Source of the DNA: Aurelia coerulea
Lineage: Eukaryota; Cnidaria; Scyphozoa; Semaeostomeae; Ulmaridae
Direction: 5' to 3'
Length of the DNA stretch: 64,000 bases
NCBI GenBank assembly: GCA_039566865.1
Contig: CM076955.1
Location: 9,798,501-9,862,500 of the forward strand
Shown: one piece after another, positions 10,112-20,880 of the stretch
Layout of the letters: every line of letters starts with the position of its first letter
Numbering within the stretch: the stretch's first letter is position 1
The notes under the pieces: generated by a model
The model's input: only the letters and a program-made list of their open reading frames with translations
The model's database searches: none
What the model was told of the DNA's origin: nothing
Program-made: the position numbers and the translations under genes

Positions 10112-11467
10112 AAATCTTGCACAACAGTCTTGACAAAGCATTCTTATCATGTCGTAGTTTGATTTTAGCTAGCCTGTTTCACATATATTTGGATTCGTAA
10201 GTTTCCTATTTTTTCTCCAGGACCTCCGCTCAGAGTGTAAAATGCCCTTTCAGCAATGCACAGAAGGGCGTTGCGAAAAGAAAAGAGGGCATCGACCAAG
10301 CAGATTTTCCGGGGGCTTCGCACCCGGACCCCCGTAGTCTTTAGGCCTTCGGCGCGAATTAGTGCCCCCACCTCTTTAATCTGAAAAACGCTCCTATGGG
10401 CCTGTGGAGTTAGAAGAAAAACCAAGTAGAGAACAAGAGAAAAAAGGAAACAAAAGGGTGATGATTGTTTATCTGCCAAAGAAGTAAAAGAAAAAGAGAA
10501 AGAGGGAAACATAAAATGTATTTATTTATATCCGACAATTGGATAAAAACGCATTTGCGAGGAGAGCTGATGGCGTTAAATGCGAGGTAGGGAGGAGGGG
10601 TTAATTTTTTAACCCCATGTACACCCACAGTTAAAGGCTGGCATGGGCCAATTATATATATACATACCCTATTGTATTAATAACTTTTACACATTTGATT
10701 TCATTTCCTAGCTGAAGAAACAATGGATGCATATGAATAGGCGTTCTCTTTGGCCTATTTATGGCAGCCAGTCGATAGTGCTGTGTTCGTTCCCTTTCAG
10801 GTGGTAATTCTGTTTCTATGAAATATTTCCGACGCCATATGAATGCCAACTGCCTTTCGTTGAACAACCGGCAACATGAAACAACAGAATTAGGCAGCGA
10901 TCATTGATTCGTTACCGCAACAGTCACAAGATGATGGCATAATCAGCCCCGTGACCGTTTATTTTCTGGGAAGTAACACCAAAGCTTGAGCATCCTGTTA
11001 TGGAAACATAATACCTAACGATGAAAACGAAGTAAAAATTAACCACATCTTAAAAAGACATAACCTAATAACATAACCTAATAACACAAGACAAAAACTG
11101 AAAACAATTTGGCCAAAGAAACCTTTTTTGGCATTACAACGACATAAGAACCTAGCAGATCTCTTGGTACACACCTCCTTAACAGACATGTTCATAACGT
11201 GGAATTATTCATTGAAGAGTAATTTTCCAGCGTAAATATGAATGTAGCATGTCTGAAGCATAGCGGGAATCCGAAATATTAGCAGAAGACATACATCATG
11301 TCTTAAACCCATGAATAAGACAGCATTTTGCCTTGAAAAAAAGCTACAAAAAGAACACTTTATTTTTTTCATTTTGGCAAAATCTCCAATGACGTTTCTT
11401 TTCGGCAGGGTTAGAGAAGTGATCCCTGATTGAAAACACAAAATTACACTGTATTTCCTCTTTTCAG
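10112..11467. other. Unassigned DNA with GC-hairpin remnant
   Basis: A CCGGGGGCTTCGCACCCGG hairpin near 10308-10327 and following GTGCCCCCACC-type sequence look like a decayed non-autonomous DNA transposon. The remainder up to 11467 gives no convincing frame on either strand. Confidence 0.4.
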
Positions 11468-11632
11468 CAGCAGCAGTCGTTAATTCTAGGACAGCTCTCT
11501 GAAAAATGGAGTGAAGAAATTCAAAGTGACTTGTTGACATGCGCCAAAGCAGCATATGCCCAAATGCAGCAACTTGTAAAAGGCGTAGCAAGTTTACCAA
11601 ATGCTTCTCTGAACTTGACATGGAGGCTCTAA
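11468..11632 (+). CDS. Candidate terminal exon of an unknown host gene
   Basis: A good acceptor (TTTCCTCTTTTCAG) ends at 11467 and is followed by 54 codons reading QQQSLILGQLSEKWSEEIQ, SDLLTCAKAAYAQMQQLV and KGVASLPNASLNLTWRL, then TAA at 11630-11632. Composition is unlike the LINE frames nearby, with balanced amphipathic residues. I do not recognise the family. It could equally be a chance open stretch; no upstream exon was identified. Transcript evidence would decide. Confidence 0.3.
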   Translation, partial: QQQSLILGQLSEKWSEEIQSDLLTCAKAAYAQMQQLVKGVASLPNASLNLTWRL

Positions 11633-13017
11633 GGACAAGTTATTTGAAGCAATTGTAACTCCTTTATTATCATGGCAACATGACACAAAGGGATCTTTTG
11701 TGCTTTTTGATTGATAGATACAATCCACAATTTTGTTTTTCCTTTCTTATATTGATGCTGTTCGGTGTCAAAGAGTGCCAGTAGCCCACTAGCCTTTATC
11801 CTCTGGTATCCGAGACTTTCGAGATAGTAGGAGTAAAATTTATTATGATGTTTTCTGTCTTTCTGGTGATATCAAACTTTTCTTTATCCCGTCAGTATTC
11901 TATGCGCTCTTGCCCGCATGGTTTGTCTTCCTGTTCCTCATAGCTTAGCTTCCAGCAACCCCGAGGATACCACTCACATCGCTTGGAAGTACTGAATCAT
12001 CCCCTCCAACCTCAATCTCTTCATCATCAGTTACTTCCCCACCCAAAGTTCAGGAGGTACACTCATGATTGTACTGTATCAATGTCACTACTTTTCTAGT
12101 CGCTCGACATGACTGATACAGCTTCTTCAAGAGTAGGAAACTTCTTCTGCTAAGCCACGACCAGTTGCCGAAAAAATTTAAGCATATAATAATTTGCAAT
12201 TGAAATGAAATTAATCAGATTCTTGTATCATTACTTGCTCAGTCTGCGAAATACTGCTGTGTAGCAGAAACAATACAACCATTGTATGCTGATTCCTGAA
12301 GCCAAAAGTTGCACTTTTTCAACTCAATTTTAGCTTTTGATCTTTTCCTGCTAAAGCAGAGCCATGCTAAACAATAACTTACAGCATTTTTATGCAATTG
12401 CGTCCAAGTAACTACTGAAACATTTTTGATTGACAATATAAAATAAACTACAGATCTGCCCGTTGTTCCCATTGGGAACAAGTGAGAAATAACTAAGCTG
12501 CCTCTGCTCAATTCAAGATATATTCTGAAAATTGATATTATGATGCAAAGTATGACTATTCAACTATCTGTTAAAAAAGCAGTTTTCAAAAGGGCGTGGC
12601 TCTTAGCAACAGTTATTCAGCACCTTTGATTGACAGGCAGATAATGGCAAAATTGAACATTTTGCAACATCAATTAAAATAACTTAACACCACAACACAC
12701 GACAGAATCCTGAAAACTATAAGGTACGTAGTTTACAGATATAACTAATTACAAACCTACTGTCATGCAAAGGAGGTTCGAGAGTAACTTCGGAGACGAG
12801 GTTACTGGATGCTCTGCGGACCTAATAGCGCATATAGCGTCCCGAGGTCCGCCCATATGGGCCCGCCGCCCGCCCGCTCTCTCTGAAGCGACAACAACAA
12901 CATCATTTTAATTCAATTCAATGAGACGAGAGAGAGGGTTGTGATTCTCGTGGTGTGGAGCAAGCTAAAAGCACTGCTTCAAGCAAAAGAGTTCTCAAGT
13001 TTTTAAACCCAATCCAA
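11633..13017. other. Unassigned DNA with a small hairpin
   Basis: No supported gene. On the minus strand 11960-12060 a short open stretch reads EVTDDEEIEVGGDDSVLPSD, reminiscent of acidic tails of pogo/Tigger-like transposases, but too short and broken to call. A GCGGACCT...AGGTCCGC hairpin (12816-12852) with an AGCGCATATAGCG core lies in a GC-richer 80-bp patch that could be promoter-proximal to the exon candidate at 13018. Confidence 0.35.
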
Positions 13018-13048
13018 ATGGCTGACGTACCAGAGAATGCAGCTGAGA
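13018..13048 (+). CDS. Candidate first coding exon of unknown host gene
   Basis: ATGGCTGACGTACCAGAG starts a ten-codon frame (MADVPENAAE) ending at an excellent donor, GAGA|GTAAGTTAG. The upstream 120 bp are GC-richer than the surroundings. Short acidic first exons of this type are common in animal genes, but with only ten codons and no second exon recognised this is speculative. Confidence 0.25.
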
Positions 13049-13139
13049 GTAAGTTAGATTTTCAAACAAATCTTTGCTCATAAAACCACTGGTTGCTGGG
13101 TTGCGTATGTATTATATCATGTACGGCCATCAACCTGAA

Positions 13140-15172
13140 TCCGGGGTTGGCACATTTCATTTTCATTTTATCATATCATATTTAAACACAACGAAAACCC
13201 TATCAGCTAAAAAGTGTGTACATTGAGATATTTTTGCCTCAATATTTATCACCAGCCCAGTCTTTGATCCTCTTTTTGAAAGCCGAAAGTGTTGGCTCAT
13301 TTTTGACACTATCATCTAGGATATTCCAGAGTAGACTCCCTCTAAATGACAGTGATTCTTGCCCATAGCCCTGTGTCTTTATTTGTGGCAGTTTGCAAAG
13401 ATTTTGTATCCTTAGATTATAACTTACATGTTTCTTTTCATGAAATTCCCATTTAAGCGATGGGTTAAGATGATTCATGGACTGGTAGATTTCTGTCATT
13501 AATTTCTGCAAGTTTCTAACATGTATGCAAAAACTGCCACTTCGAGTGAGCAATGTTTCAAAGGGACATTCGTATTCTTTATAGAGGATCCGAAGAGCAC
13601 GTTTGTGTGTGCGATCAATCTCTTTGTATGCACCTTTGTTGCAGAATAGCCAGATCAAAGGGCAATAATTGAAGTTCGACAAGATAACCGCGTTGCAAAT
13701 TGTTAATGCCTGTTCTCTAGAAATATACATATTAAGCCTAGAAAAGGCACTGATTTTTTTGTTGACTTTTGAGCATAACGTTTTGACGTGATTGCTAAAC
13801 TTTAATTTGTTGTCAATTTCAATCCCTAGCAATTTAACATGATCTGTTGCAGATAATTTGTTCTCATTGATGTTAAGTCGTAGTCCTCTCTGCCCTTTCA
13901 AGCCAAGGAACATTAGCTGGAATTTTTTTGGGTTTGCAACCATTCCATTGTTTGTAAACCATTCGAGCAATCTGCTGAGATCACTTTCCAAATTGGTAAC
14001 AATCTCATGTAGGTCTAGCCCACATGAGTATATGGTGTTATCATCTGCAAAATTACAGATCTCAGAGTCTAATCTCATTAGACATAGATCATTGATGAAT
14101 ATGTTAAAGAGCAAAGGACCTAGGACAGATCCCTGTGGTACTCCAATCTTTATTCTTTTTGCGGTACTTCTATGTGAACCAATCTTTACCCTTTGGTGGC
14201 GGCCATCCAGACAGCTGTACATAAGGCAAAGGCTATTTAAATCGAATCCATATGCCTCCAGTTTTGCAATAAGGAGGTCATGAGGCAGACAGTCGTAGGC
14301 CTTGGATAAATCCATTAGAATTGTTCCTACTATACCTGATGCATCAAGACATTTCCTCCATTTTTCTATCAACCTTATCAAAGCATGTTGCGTACTATAC
14401 CCCTCTCTGAAACCACACAAAATTTCGGAGAGTTTGTCTTGAAAGTATGGGCATATGTGGTCTTTTAGAATTCTTTCAAATACTTTAGAGGCTGCAGGTA
14501 AGACACTTATTGGCCTAAAGTTTCCCTTATAATTTGGATCATCATTTTTGAACAGAGGGCTGAGATCAGCTTCCTTTAGTTCGTTTGGAAACTTGCAATC
14601 ATAGATTGCAGAGTTGATGCAATCTGTTAGGTAGGGGCAAACTATTTCCCTCGTTGCCTTTAACATACCAGTTGGAATATTCCCACTGTTGGATTTATTC
14701 TTGTCAAGCAAGTCTATCTGCTTCATGACCTCATTTGGGCTTACATGAGAGAATCTAAAAGTGTTACCGTTTGATGTTACATGTTGATTAATCACCTTTA
14801 CAGAGGGGTGATCTTTATACTTATTTATCGCTCTCAAAACCATTTGTTCCACAGACATTTGTTCTTGCACCTCCTTAAAAAGGGGGTCAATATCAAGACT
14901 ATCCGTAATATTACAAAAATACTCATTAAAGCATTCAGCAACTTCCACATCATTTGAGAGGATTCTACCATCTTCAATCAAGGTGATCTTCTCACTCATG
15001 GGATTCTCATTAGCAAACAGAGGTTTCACGGTTTTCCAAAACTTCTTATCGTTGTCAATTGTTTTCGACTGTAACGACATAAAATGCTGTCTTTTAGCCT
15101 GAATGTTCAATTTCACGACAAGATTTCTTTGATCTTTATATTTTCTTACATCTTCCTCTCGCTTGCTATTTG
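13140..15172 (-). mobile_element. CR1-group LINE with intact 3' RT frame
   Basis: A minus-strand frame is open from about 15172 to the stop at 13239 (about 645 codons; the first ATG at 15116 is not the native start, because SKREEDVRKYKDQRNL reads in frame above it). RT motifs are GNFRPISVLPAASKVFERIL, LMDLSKAYDCLPHDLL, IGVPQGSVLGPLLFNIFIND and NFADDN. The C-terminus shows GQESLSFRGSLLWN and ends WAGDKY. The APE endonuclease is missing, so it is 5'-truncated. There are no stops or frameshifts, which suggests the youngest or best-kept LINE here. At the upper end GCTATTTGTAGGGAT is tandemly repeated (15169-15200). Its clade is not certain. Confidence 0.8.
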
Positions 15173-15263
15173 TAGGGATTTGTGCTATTTGTAGGGATAT
15201 GATGCTCTAAGATGAGAATTTCTTTGCACAAAAGTGTCCTGTTACATCAAAGGCATGTTTATG

Positions 15264-15343
15264 GTGCGTGACTGATCATAAAGAAATCAAAATGGTGTGT
15301 TTAAGGTGGTAGAACTCCAAAAAATCGATAATTTTGGCTCTGC
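15264..15343. repeat. Left terminal inverted repeat, 80 bp
   Basis: Matches the reverse complement of 21645-21724 at 77 of 80 positions by eye. The differences are A/G at the middle of ATAAAGAAATC, GTGTG/GTATT and ATTTTGG/ATCTTGG. Confidence 0.9.
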
Positions 15344-15615
15344 ATTTCACACTAACCAAGTTACTTTGGTCATAAATCTTCTACAAGGTAAACAAACGTG
15401 GCAGGAGAGTCCTACAAGCAAAAATACGGCTATATAAAGCAGACAAATCCAATTCCACACAAGAAATCACAAATATCGTACCGTCAGAAGCCGATGATTT
15501 GAAATTTGGAGGTGGATTATTCTCCTTTGTAGGACTCGAGTATTACGTGATGAACATACTTCAGTTCTCAGTTTTAACTATGGCCATCCTCCATCATAAC
15601 TTTCAGTAATAAAAA

Positions 15616-16495
15616 CTAAAAGTCATCTTCACTTCCATCTGAGTCATCATCAAAGTCATAATCGCTACCATCTGTACTTTCTTCTTCATTGTTTTCTCTT
15701 CTCTCGTCAACTTCTGCTCCTTCATCATCACTGCTATCAGTGTCACGCTGGTTGCTGTTTGGTGGAAACTGGCTACATGTATACCAAACGGGGACTATTC
15801 CCACTTCCTCTTCTTTCCATCCCCATGTTTCATTCAGTGGTGGATAATCAATCATTTGTTGTGTGCATTGATGCCAAATGTAAGCCTGAAAGCAACTTCG
15901 CTTTAAATGTTGGGTCGTACTGTTCTCATCTGGAATTATTCCCAAACTTGACTTAACTTTCTGTCTTTCGTACATCCGAATTCTTGTGTCAACATAGCAT
16001 TCATCTTTGTTGCCTCCGTACATGACAGTTCGAAAGAACTCCTTTGCACGAGACAAACATCCGATGGAAGCCAGAGTTGAACCAAAGTTGTTCAGGAGGC
16101 TATAAGATTTCAATTTGACCATCTTTTTCCATGGTTTTAACTTTCCAATTCCGAATGGAAAAGACGTCGTATCACACCCAGTGATGCTGTGGTATGCTGG
16201 CAAAATAGAACAAGCTTCTGTGCCGATCTTTGCACATATTGACTCGATATTTATAAATCGTTCGTGTCCTATCTTCATTTGCCACTTCTGATTAAACACC
16301 CGTGTTGGAAATTCATGAACCATTAACACTAAGACATCAGTGTCTGCAGCATGTACAATCACTGGTGCATCAAATTTATCTGCCTCTAGGATCAAGCGGG
16401 TATCAGCTTCACAGTGGTTGCTATCTTCAAGCTCTGTGATGTTCCCATCAGAGATTAGCCATGTCTTTTCATTTTCCGTAATTCGAAGAGGTAGT
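15616..16495 (-). pseudogene. XPG/FEN1-like nuclease domain of transposon protein
   Basis: This is the C-terminal segment of the transposon gene. It reads KLPLRITENEKTWLISDGN, then HCEADTRLI, VIVHAADTDVLVLMVH and HSITGCDTTSFPFGIGKLKP. The ordered acidic blocks E-A-D, D-x-D and G-C-D followed by F-x-x-G-x-G-K match the FEN1/XPG/asteroid nuclease pattern (EAEA, DxD, GxDYxxx-GxGxxxA). The C-terminus is strongly acidic (DSSDDEGAEVDE to SDGSEDDF). The open frame continues up to 16743 only because it runs into the inserted TTAA element; residues above 16495 are not native. Join to 17932 restores ATC TTT AAA CTA. Presumed role is DNA processing during transposition, which is inference. Confidence 0.78.
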
Positions 16496-16499
16496 TTAA

Positions 16500-17927
16500 C
16501 CCTTTGAGCCCTGCAGTCGCAAATCTGCGACGACAAAGCGCCCACGCGTATGCCTGCAGTCGCAGATTTGTGACGAGCGTAGTTCCTCGCGTTCTCGTTC
16601 ATCGCAGAAAAGTCGCCATTTTCATTCATACGGGACTTCTTTCGATAGGTTATGTAATAAGCTTCAGGATGATGTGAAATACCGATGATGGTTCCAGTGA
16701 AAATTTCGGAGCTACGGCGAGTTGAAAGTTTTGAGAGTTCCATGTTATTATTGCGTGCAAATCAGCTGATTTGAATCATGGAGCTTCGTTTTGAATGAAC
16801 AGCAGTACGTAGAGATGTTTGGTGAATGAAGCAGCAATGATGAAGGTTTTATTTTATGGCCAAAGAAGAAGGCCTCTGTAGTTTAGTTAGGCCTGGTCTA
16901 GGCCCAGAAAACATCGAAGCTGAGGACGACGTGCGTGATGTCAAATAGATGCAGCAGCTAGAGCATATCGTTACAACAGCTGGCTGAAAGGATACTGAAG
17001 GGACTGGCCTCAAATTAGACACTTCGGAGCTGAAGATATGCTGAGAAAGCCGATGTATAATTTGAACATTTGCAAGACAACTGAGAGATTATTTTTTACT
17101 GCCATTACTTATTAGTTAGCAATCTGCAACTGTATGGTATGAGGCCAATGGACAACTGAGACTTTATTTTTATTGCAATTACTTATTAGCTAGCAGCAAC
17201 TGTAAGGTAAAATGAGGAGGGAATCTTGAAAAACGAATATCAATCACACAGTCACAGTTGAGTTTTTATGTTGAAATGTATCTTACAAAAAGTGATCTGC
17301 TGCTTGAGAGTGGTAGCATAAAGCTACAAAAATGTATGTTCTTCCGAGTTAGTTGATATATTTGTTGAATTGTGCTGTTTCGCATGAGATTTTAGGGATT
17401 TTACGCGAGAAATGAGTAGAGAAACAACGGAACACTTTGAGGTCAAAGGTCAGGTTCGTTCAAATGTTGGTCTATGTGCCATACATCTGAAGCAGGTTAG
17501 ATGAAGAGAGAAGAGACCTGAGAGGCAAAAACATGTTTATTTCATTCACCAAAGCAGCGCTTATGACATTTAACACTATAAATTGCATGTAGGAAGGAAC
17601 ACGATGGCCTACTCAAACTTCTCGCTGTAGTTTGAGATCGTCTTCTTCGCCAAATCATGTCATTTTTGGTGATCTTGAACAGCTGGATGCTAAAATACTA
17701 AGAAAATCACCTGCAACTTGAAGGAAGATACCTAAAGTGAGGTTTGGTGGTAATAAACAACAATTTCAAACAATTTTGAACAAATTTGCAATACTTCATT
17801 TTGTGATTTGATAATTTTTTTGCGCAGAATTTTACATTTCAAAATAACAGGTCGATTTTGACGATGCGTTGCAAAACAATCCAGGTGGGCAGAGAGTGCG
17901 TGCGAAAACAATGCAGGGCTCAAAGGG
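16500..17927. mobile_element. 1,428-bp piggyBac-like non-autonomous element
   Basis: Ends CCCTTTGAGCCCTGC and GCAGGGCTCAAAGGG are 15-bp perfect inverted repeats, flanked by TTAA at 16496-16499 and 17928-17931. CCC/GGG termini at TTAA are typical of piggyBac. At the left end, two subterminal units (CTGCAGTCGCAAATCTGCGA and CTGCAGTCGCAGATTTGTGA, about 16511 and 16553) look like transposase-binding repeats. There is no transposase frame; 82 codons of it are read as an accidental N-terminus of the nuclease frame. It was inserted after the Academ-like gene. Confidence 0.88.
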
Positions 17928-18343
17928 TTAAAGATGCCTTGGTGGTCTTTGGCGTAATTTACCAAGAAATGTATCAGCTCTGTTTTATTCTCTGCATTGT
18001 GAAGGAAAGTGTCCCAATCTTTTCTCTGTGGCATACTTTGCTCTTGACTTGTGATAAACACTCTCTTACCAGGATGGCCGCGGCGACGCTGTGTAAGTTG
18101 TTTTGTTGTCTCTTGTATGTAATTATCGAAAATCACAGCAATGGAAAGTGCTTGATCTGCAGTTGCAGGCGTGCAGAATCTAAAGTATGCCTTTGCATAC
18201 TCTCCCCACGTCAACTTACTTTTGACTGACCTCACTGCAGCCATGCCGTCTATTAACCATGCTGCCTTAAACAAAGGTGTTTGCACTTCTGCGGTAGACT
18301 CTTCTATCAGAAAATTTCGTAATGCAGCTTTGCAGCCTTGCCT
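17928..18343 (-). pseudogene. Transposon protein, segment before nuclease
   Basis: Reads CKAALRNFLIEESTAEV, TPLFKAAWLIDGMAAVRSV, KLTWGEYAKAYFRFCTPATA, then SIAVIFDNYIQETTKQLTQ and LIHFLVNYAKDHQGIF. It connects SDLRQG (end of the segment above, across the 513-bp hAT element) to KLPLRITENEKTW (across the TTAA element) without frame loss. I know no named domain here beyond it being conserved in this protein type; the IVIFDNYIQETTK block may be the start of the nuclease fold. Confidence 0.72.
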
Positions 18344-18856
18344 TAGCCTGCGCGCAGACCCAATATTCCAAAGAAGAAAGGGTCTGCGCAACAACGATCA
18401 AAAGCTTGCTACCGCACAATTCTGGGTTTCAGGGAAAATAATTTATGCAATCATGAGTTGATTAATTCATGCGTATCTCTTTGTTGCTGTCACAATATGC
18501 TGTCACACATTTATATTCAGTCGTGTACTGTGTTGTTTGTTCTCGTCACTTTTATGTTTTGGATTGTATTGTGGCTTTTGTTTTGAACGTTTAATTGTTT
18601 ATTCGTAAAAGGACCTAGATGTCTGGACAAGGTGTGATTTTTAACGATGTGCTGTTTTAGCGTGTTGAAAAACATGTCGTTCGCTATTATCATAGTCACA
18701 AGAGGAAAATTAAGTTTTCTCTTATGACTATGCTATAATTAATCCGTAGTCCGAGTAAAATGAATGGCCTAAAGGGATTTGTACTGTGTAGCAAGCTTTT
18801 GGTCGTTGTTGCGCAGACCCTTTCTTCTTCGGAATAATGGGTCTGCGCGCAGGCTA
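18344..18856. mobile_element. 513-bp hAT-like MITE
   Basis: Starts TAGCCTGCGCGCAGACCC and ends GGGTCTGCGCGCAGGCTA, flanked by the 8-bp duplication CCTTGCCT (18336-18343 and 18857-18864). Inverted arms extend about 70 bp to AAAAGCTTGCTAC. Each arm itself folds: GCGCAGACCC and GGGTCTGCGC lie about 20 bp apart. It has the same termini as the 3,727-bp element at 56863-60589. The core is AT-rich without a gene. Confidence 0.88.
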
Positions 18857-19954
18857 CCTTGCCTGAGATCACTGTCAGGTGATGCTAAAGCTAGTGGAAC
18901 AGTTGTAAGCGGATAAGAGTGTGCTTCTCTTGGACTCGTGGCCTTACCAACAAGTGCTCCAAATGCTTGCCTGTCTTCCTTGAGAATGCTTATGGCTTTT
19001 GGAACCTTTTTTGCTCGCTCCATACCTGTTTTGATCCTAGGATTCTTTATTGATGCAAATATACTAATCCTATTCTCTTTAGCTGTGAGTCTTTCGTCAA
19101 CAAACTCAGCATACATTTCTTCTCCTACTGCAGATGAATTCAGAAGTCCCTCAACAACAGATGGCTCGATTTCTGCTCCAGTTTTGAAATGTCTTGCAGG
19201 ACCCTCTAGATCTGTCCGTTTCTTTGGAATGACATAAGAGCCATAATCATTCTTTTCCTGGTGCAATAGATCTGCATATGGTTCGTATGAACGTGTCCCT
19301 TTATCACCAGGAAATGAAGGTTGGAAAATCGTTCCCGTTGTGTGATGCGTCGTCTGTGACCCGGTCAATGTTTGCTGTCGGCCATCAGAATTATCAAACG
19401 TGATGTGAACTGCTCTACCCTTTACAAATCCTGGTGGAAGCATCTGTGCATGCTCCATTGTTACTGCTTCAGCCCAAGTATTGCTAAGCAATCTGACATC
19501 ATTGTAAGATATACCAATACCACCACGGTGCAATAGTCTTGATGTTTCCTTGCTTCCGGTTAATCTGTTAACGGTCAAACCCATCGCAATATTCAAAGGT
19601 GATCTGCCATGTGATGTCAGTGCTTCCCATCCCTGAGCAAGACTTGATATTTTGTGATTCAAGTCCTTGGGTACATTGACAATTCCGTTTTCATTGATAG
19701 GCCATTTGTCATTCAATGACAGTGCAATTGCATTGAAAATACACTCTAGCGGAAGAAAAGTCTCCAAAGACTCACATAGGTCTTCAGTTGTTGGTGGCCA
19801 GTTAAGTGGATGTCTATCTGCTAGTTTTCATCTTACAAGTCTGGCAAAAGCCTTGGTTAGATCAACTTCTCGTAAACCATGACCCTTCAATGCAGCCTCA
19901 ACATAGGCAACAGGACCAACTAATTGGAATGCAGGACCTGTTTCTTTTGACCAA
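18857..19954 (-). pseudogene. Transposon protein, central conserved domain
   Basis: Reads WSKETGPAFQLVGPVAYVEA, HGLREVDLTKAFARLVR, a TGA stop (19829-19831, probably from GGA), then KLADRHPLNWPPTTEDL, FLPLECIFNAIALSLND, GISYNDVRLLSNTWAEAVTM and AVHITFDNSDGRQQTLTGS followed by TTHHTTGTIFQ. The HITFDNSD-(x)n-THHTTG block is the most striking conserved motif, a candidate metal-binding or catalytic site. DDE-type catalysis is expected if this is an Academ transposase but I cannot place all three residues. It is joined to the N-terminal exon by a 69-nt intron. Confidence 0.72.
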
Positions 19955-20023
19955 CTTTAGAAAAAGCAATTTCATCTTGAAAGGTTTGCTCGAGATGTGT
20001 CTTCAGATAGATACTTTGTTTAC
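19955..20023 (-). other. Probable 69-nt intron
   Basis: Minus-strand donor CTATAAG|GTAAAC at 20023 and acceptor TTGCTTTTTCTAAAG at 19955 remove three in-frame stops (TAA, TGA, TAA). The join is SEPPI-S-WSKETG. The length is divisible by three, so frames on both sides agree either way. Confidence 0.55.
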
Positions 20024-20880
20024 CTTATAGGTGGTTCGCTGAGACCGAAGTCAGAACTGATCTCTGCGAAGTCTTTCAACAGCTCAGTCATTAGAAAGGA
20101 TTGTTTATCTTGAATCACCCTTCGCCTAATCATCTCATCAAAGTATTCCATAATTTTCCGTTCCTGCTCCATGTTATATGCCAACGTCTCCTTCTTGTCA
20201 TATGAATAAGAAAATGCAGCGTAGCATTTCTTATGATAATAGACATCTGCTGCGAAAACATCATAGGACGCACCATTCAGTAAGATGTCAATTCGCTTTG
20301 CTGCTTCATAATGGCGATCTTGCTCATCTAATAACTTCCTAGCAACCAATGTTTTCAACTTGAGAGCAGCTTTCTCTTCCGAACAGCGTGCCAGTCCTCC
20401 ATCATTGTATAATAGTGCATCGTCACTCAAACGTTCATTGCAAATCAAACATGATTTTTCAGTTCTTTTTTCTCGTAAAATTTTGGTTCTCTTCTTCCCA
20501 CCGGTGGAGAATGATTCGTCATCACTGCCACTTTTACGTGAGTCTTGATCATCGTATGTGGCATCGCTCTCTTCAAGCTTTGTTGACTGCAGCTCTTTTG
20601 TTTTCAGCCTGCTTCTGAATGAAACTGCGCATCCTTTATGAGTGTACAATGTCTCAGTGAAACTTTGAGGCAACCTCAATGATGCCTCACGAAATGCCTT
20701 ATAAGGTTGTTCAATACAAACTCGCTTGTCGAGTTTTGACCAAAGACCAGCATTCTTTTGAATAGTATCGAAAGCTACTGATTGGATTGCCTTTTTGTCC
20801 TTGTCTTCAACAAACAAATTACATAAGATACACCGATTAATTCCAGGATCGTGGGTTTTCAGGTAGGGATTCGCCGACAT
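20024..20880 (-). CDS. Transposon protein N-terminus with zinc-binding motifs
   Basis: The start at 20880 gives MSANPYLKTHDPGINRCILC. Cysteine/histidine clusters are RCILC, YTHKGCAVSF, KSCLICNERLSDD, GGLARC and VYYHKKCYAAFSYS, i.e. repeated CxxC plus HKxC pairs able to bind at least two zinc ions (compare the Cys8 finger ascribed to Academ proteins). A lysine- and acid-rich linker (SGSDDESFSTGGKKRTK) separates the two clusters. A likely DNA-binding role is inferred. This exon has no stops or shifts. It ends at the splice donor at 20024. Confidence 0.72.

Noticed and set aside
11900..12160. pogo/Tigger transposase tail on the minus strand
   Set aside because: Only a short acidic stretch (EVTDDEEIEVGGDD) with stops around it; too weak to annotate.
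16496..16743. Native N-terminus for the nuclease-domain ORF (start at 16743)
   Set aside because: These 82 codons lie inside a TTAA-flanked insertion, and the real upstream sequence resumes at 17928.
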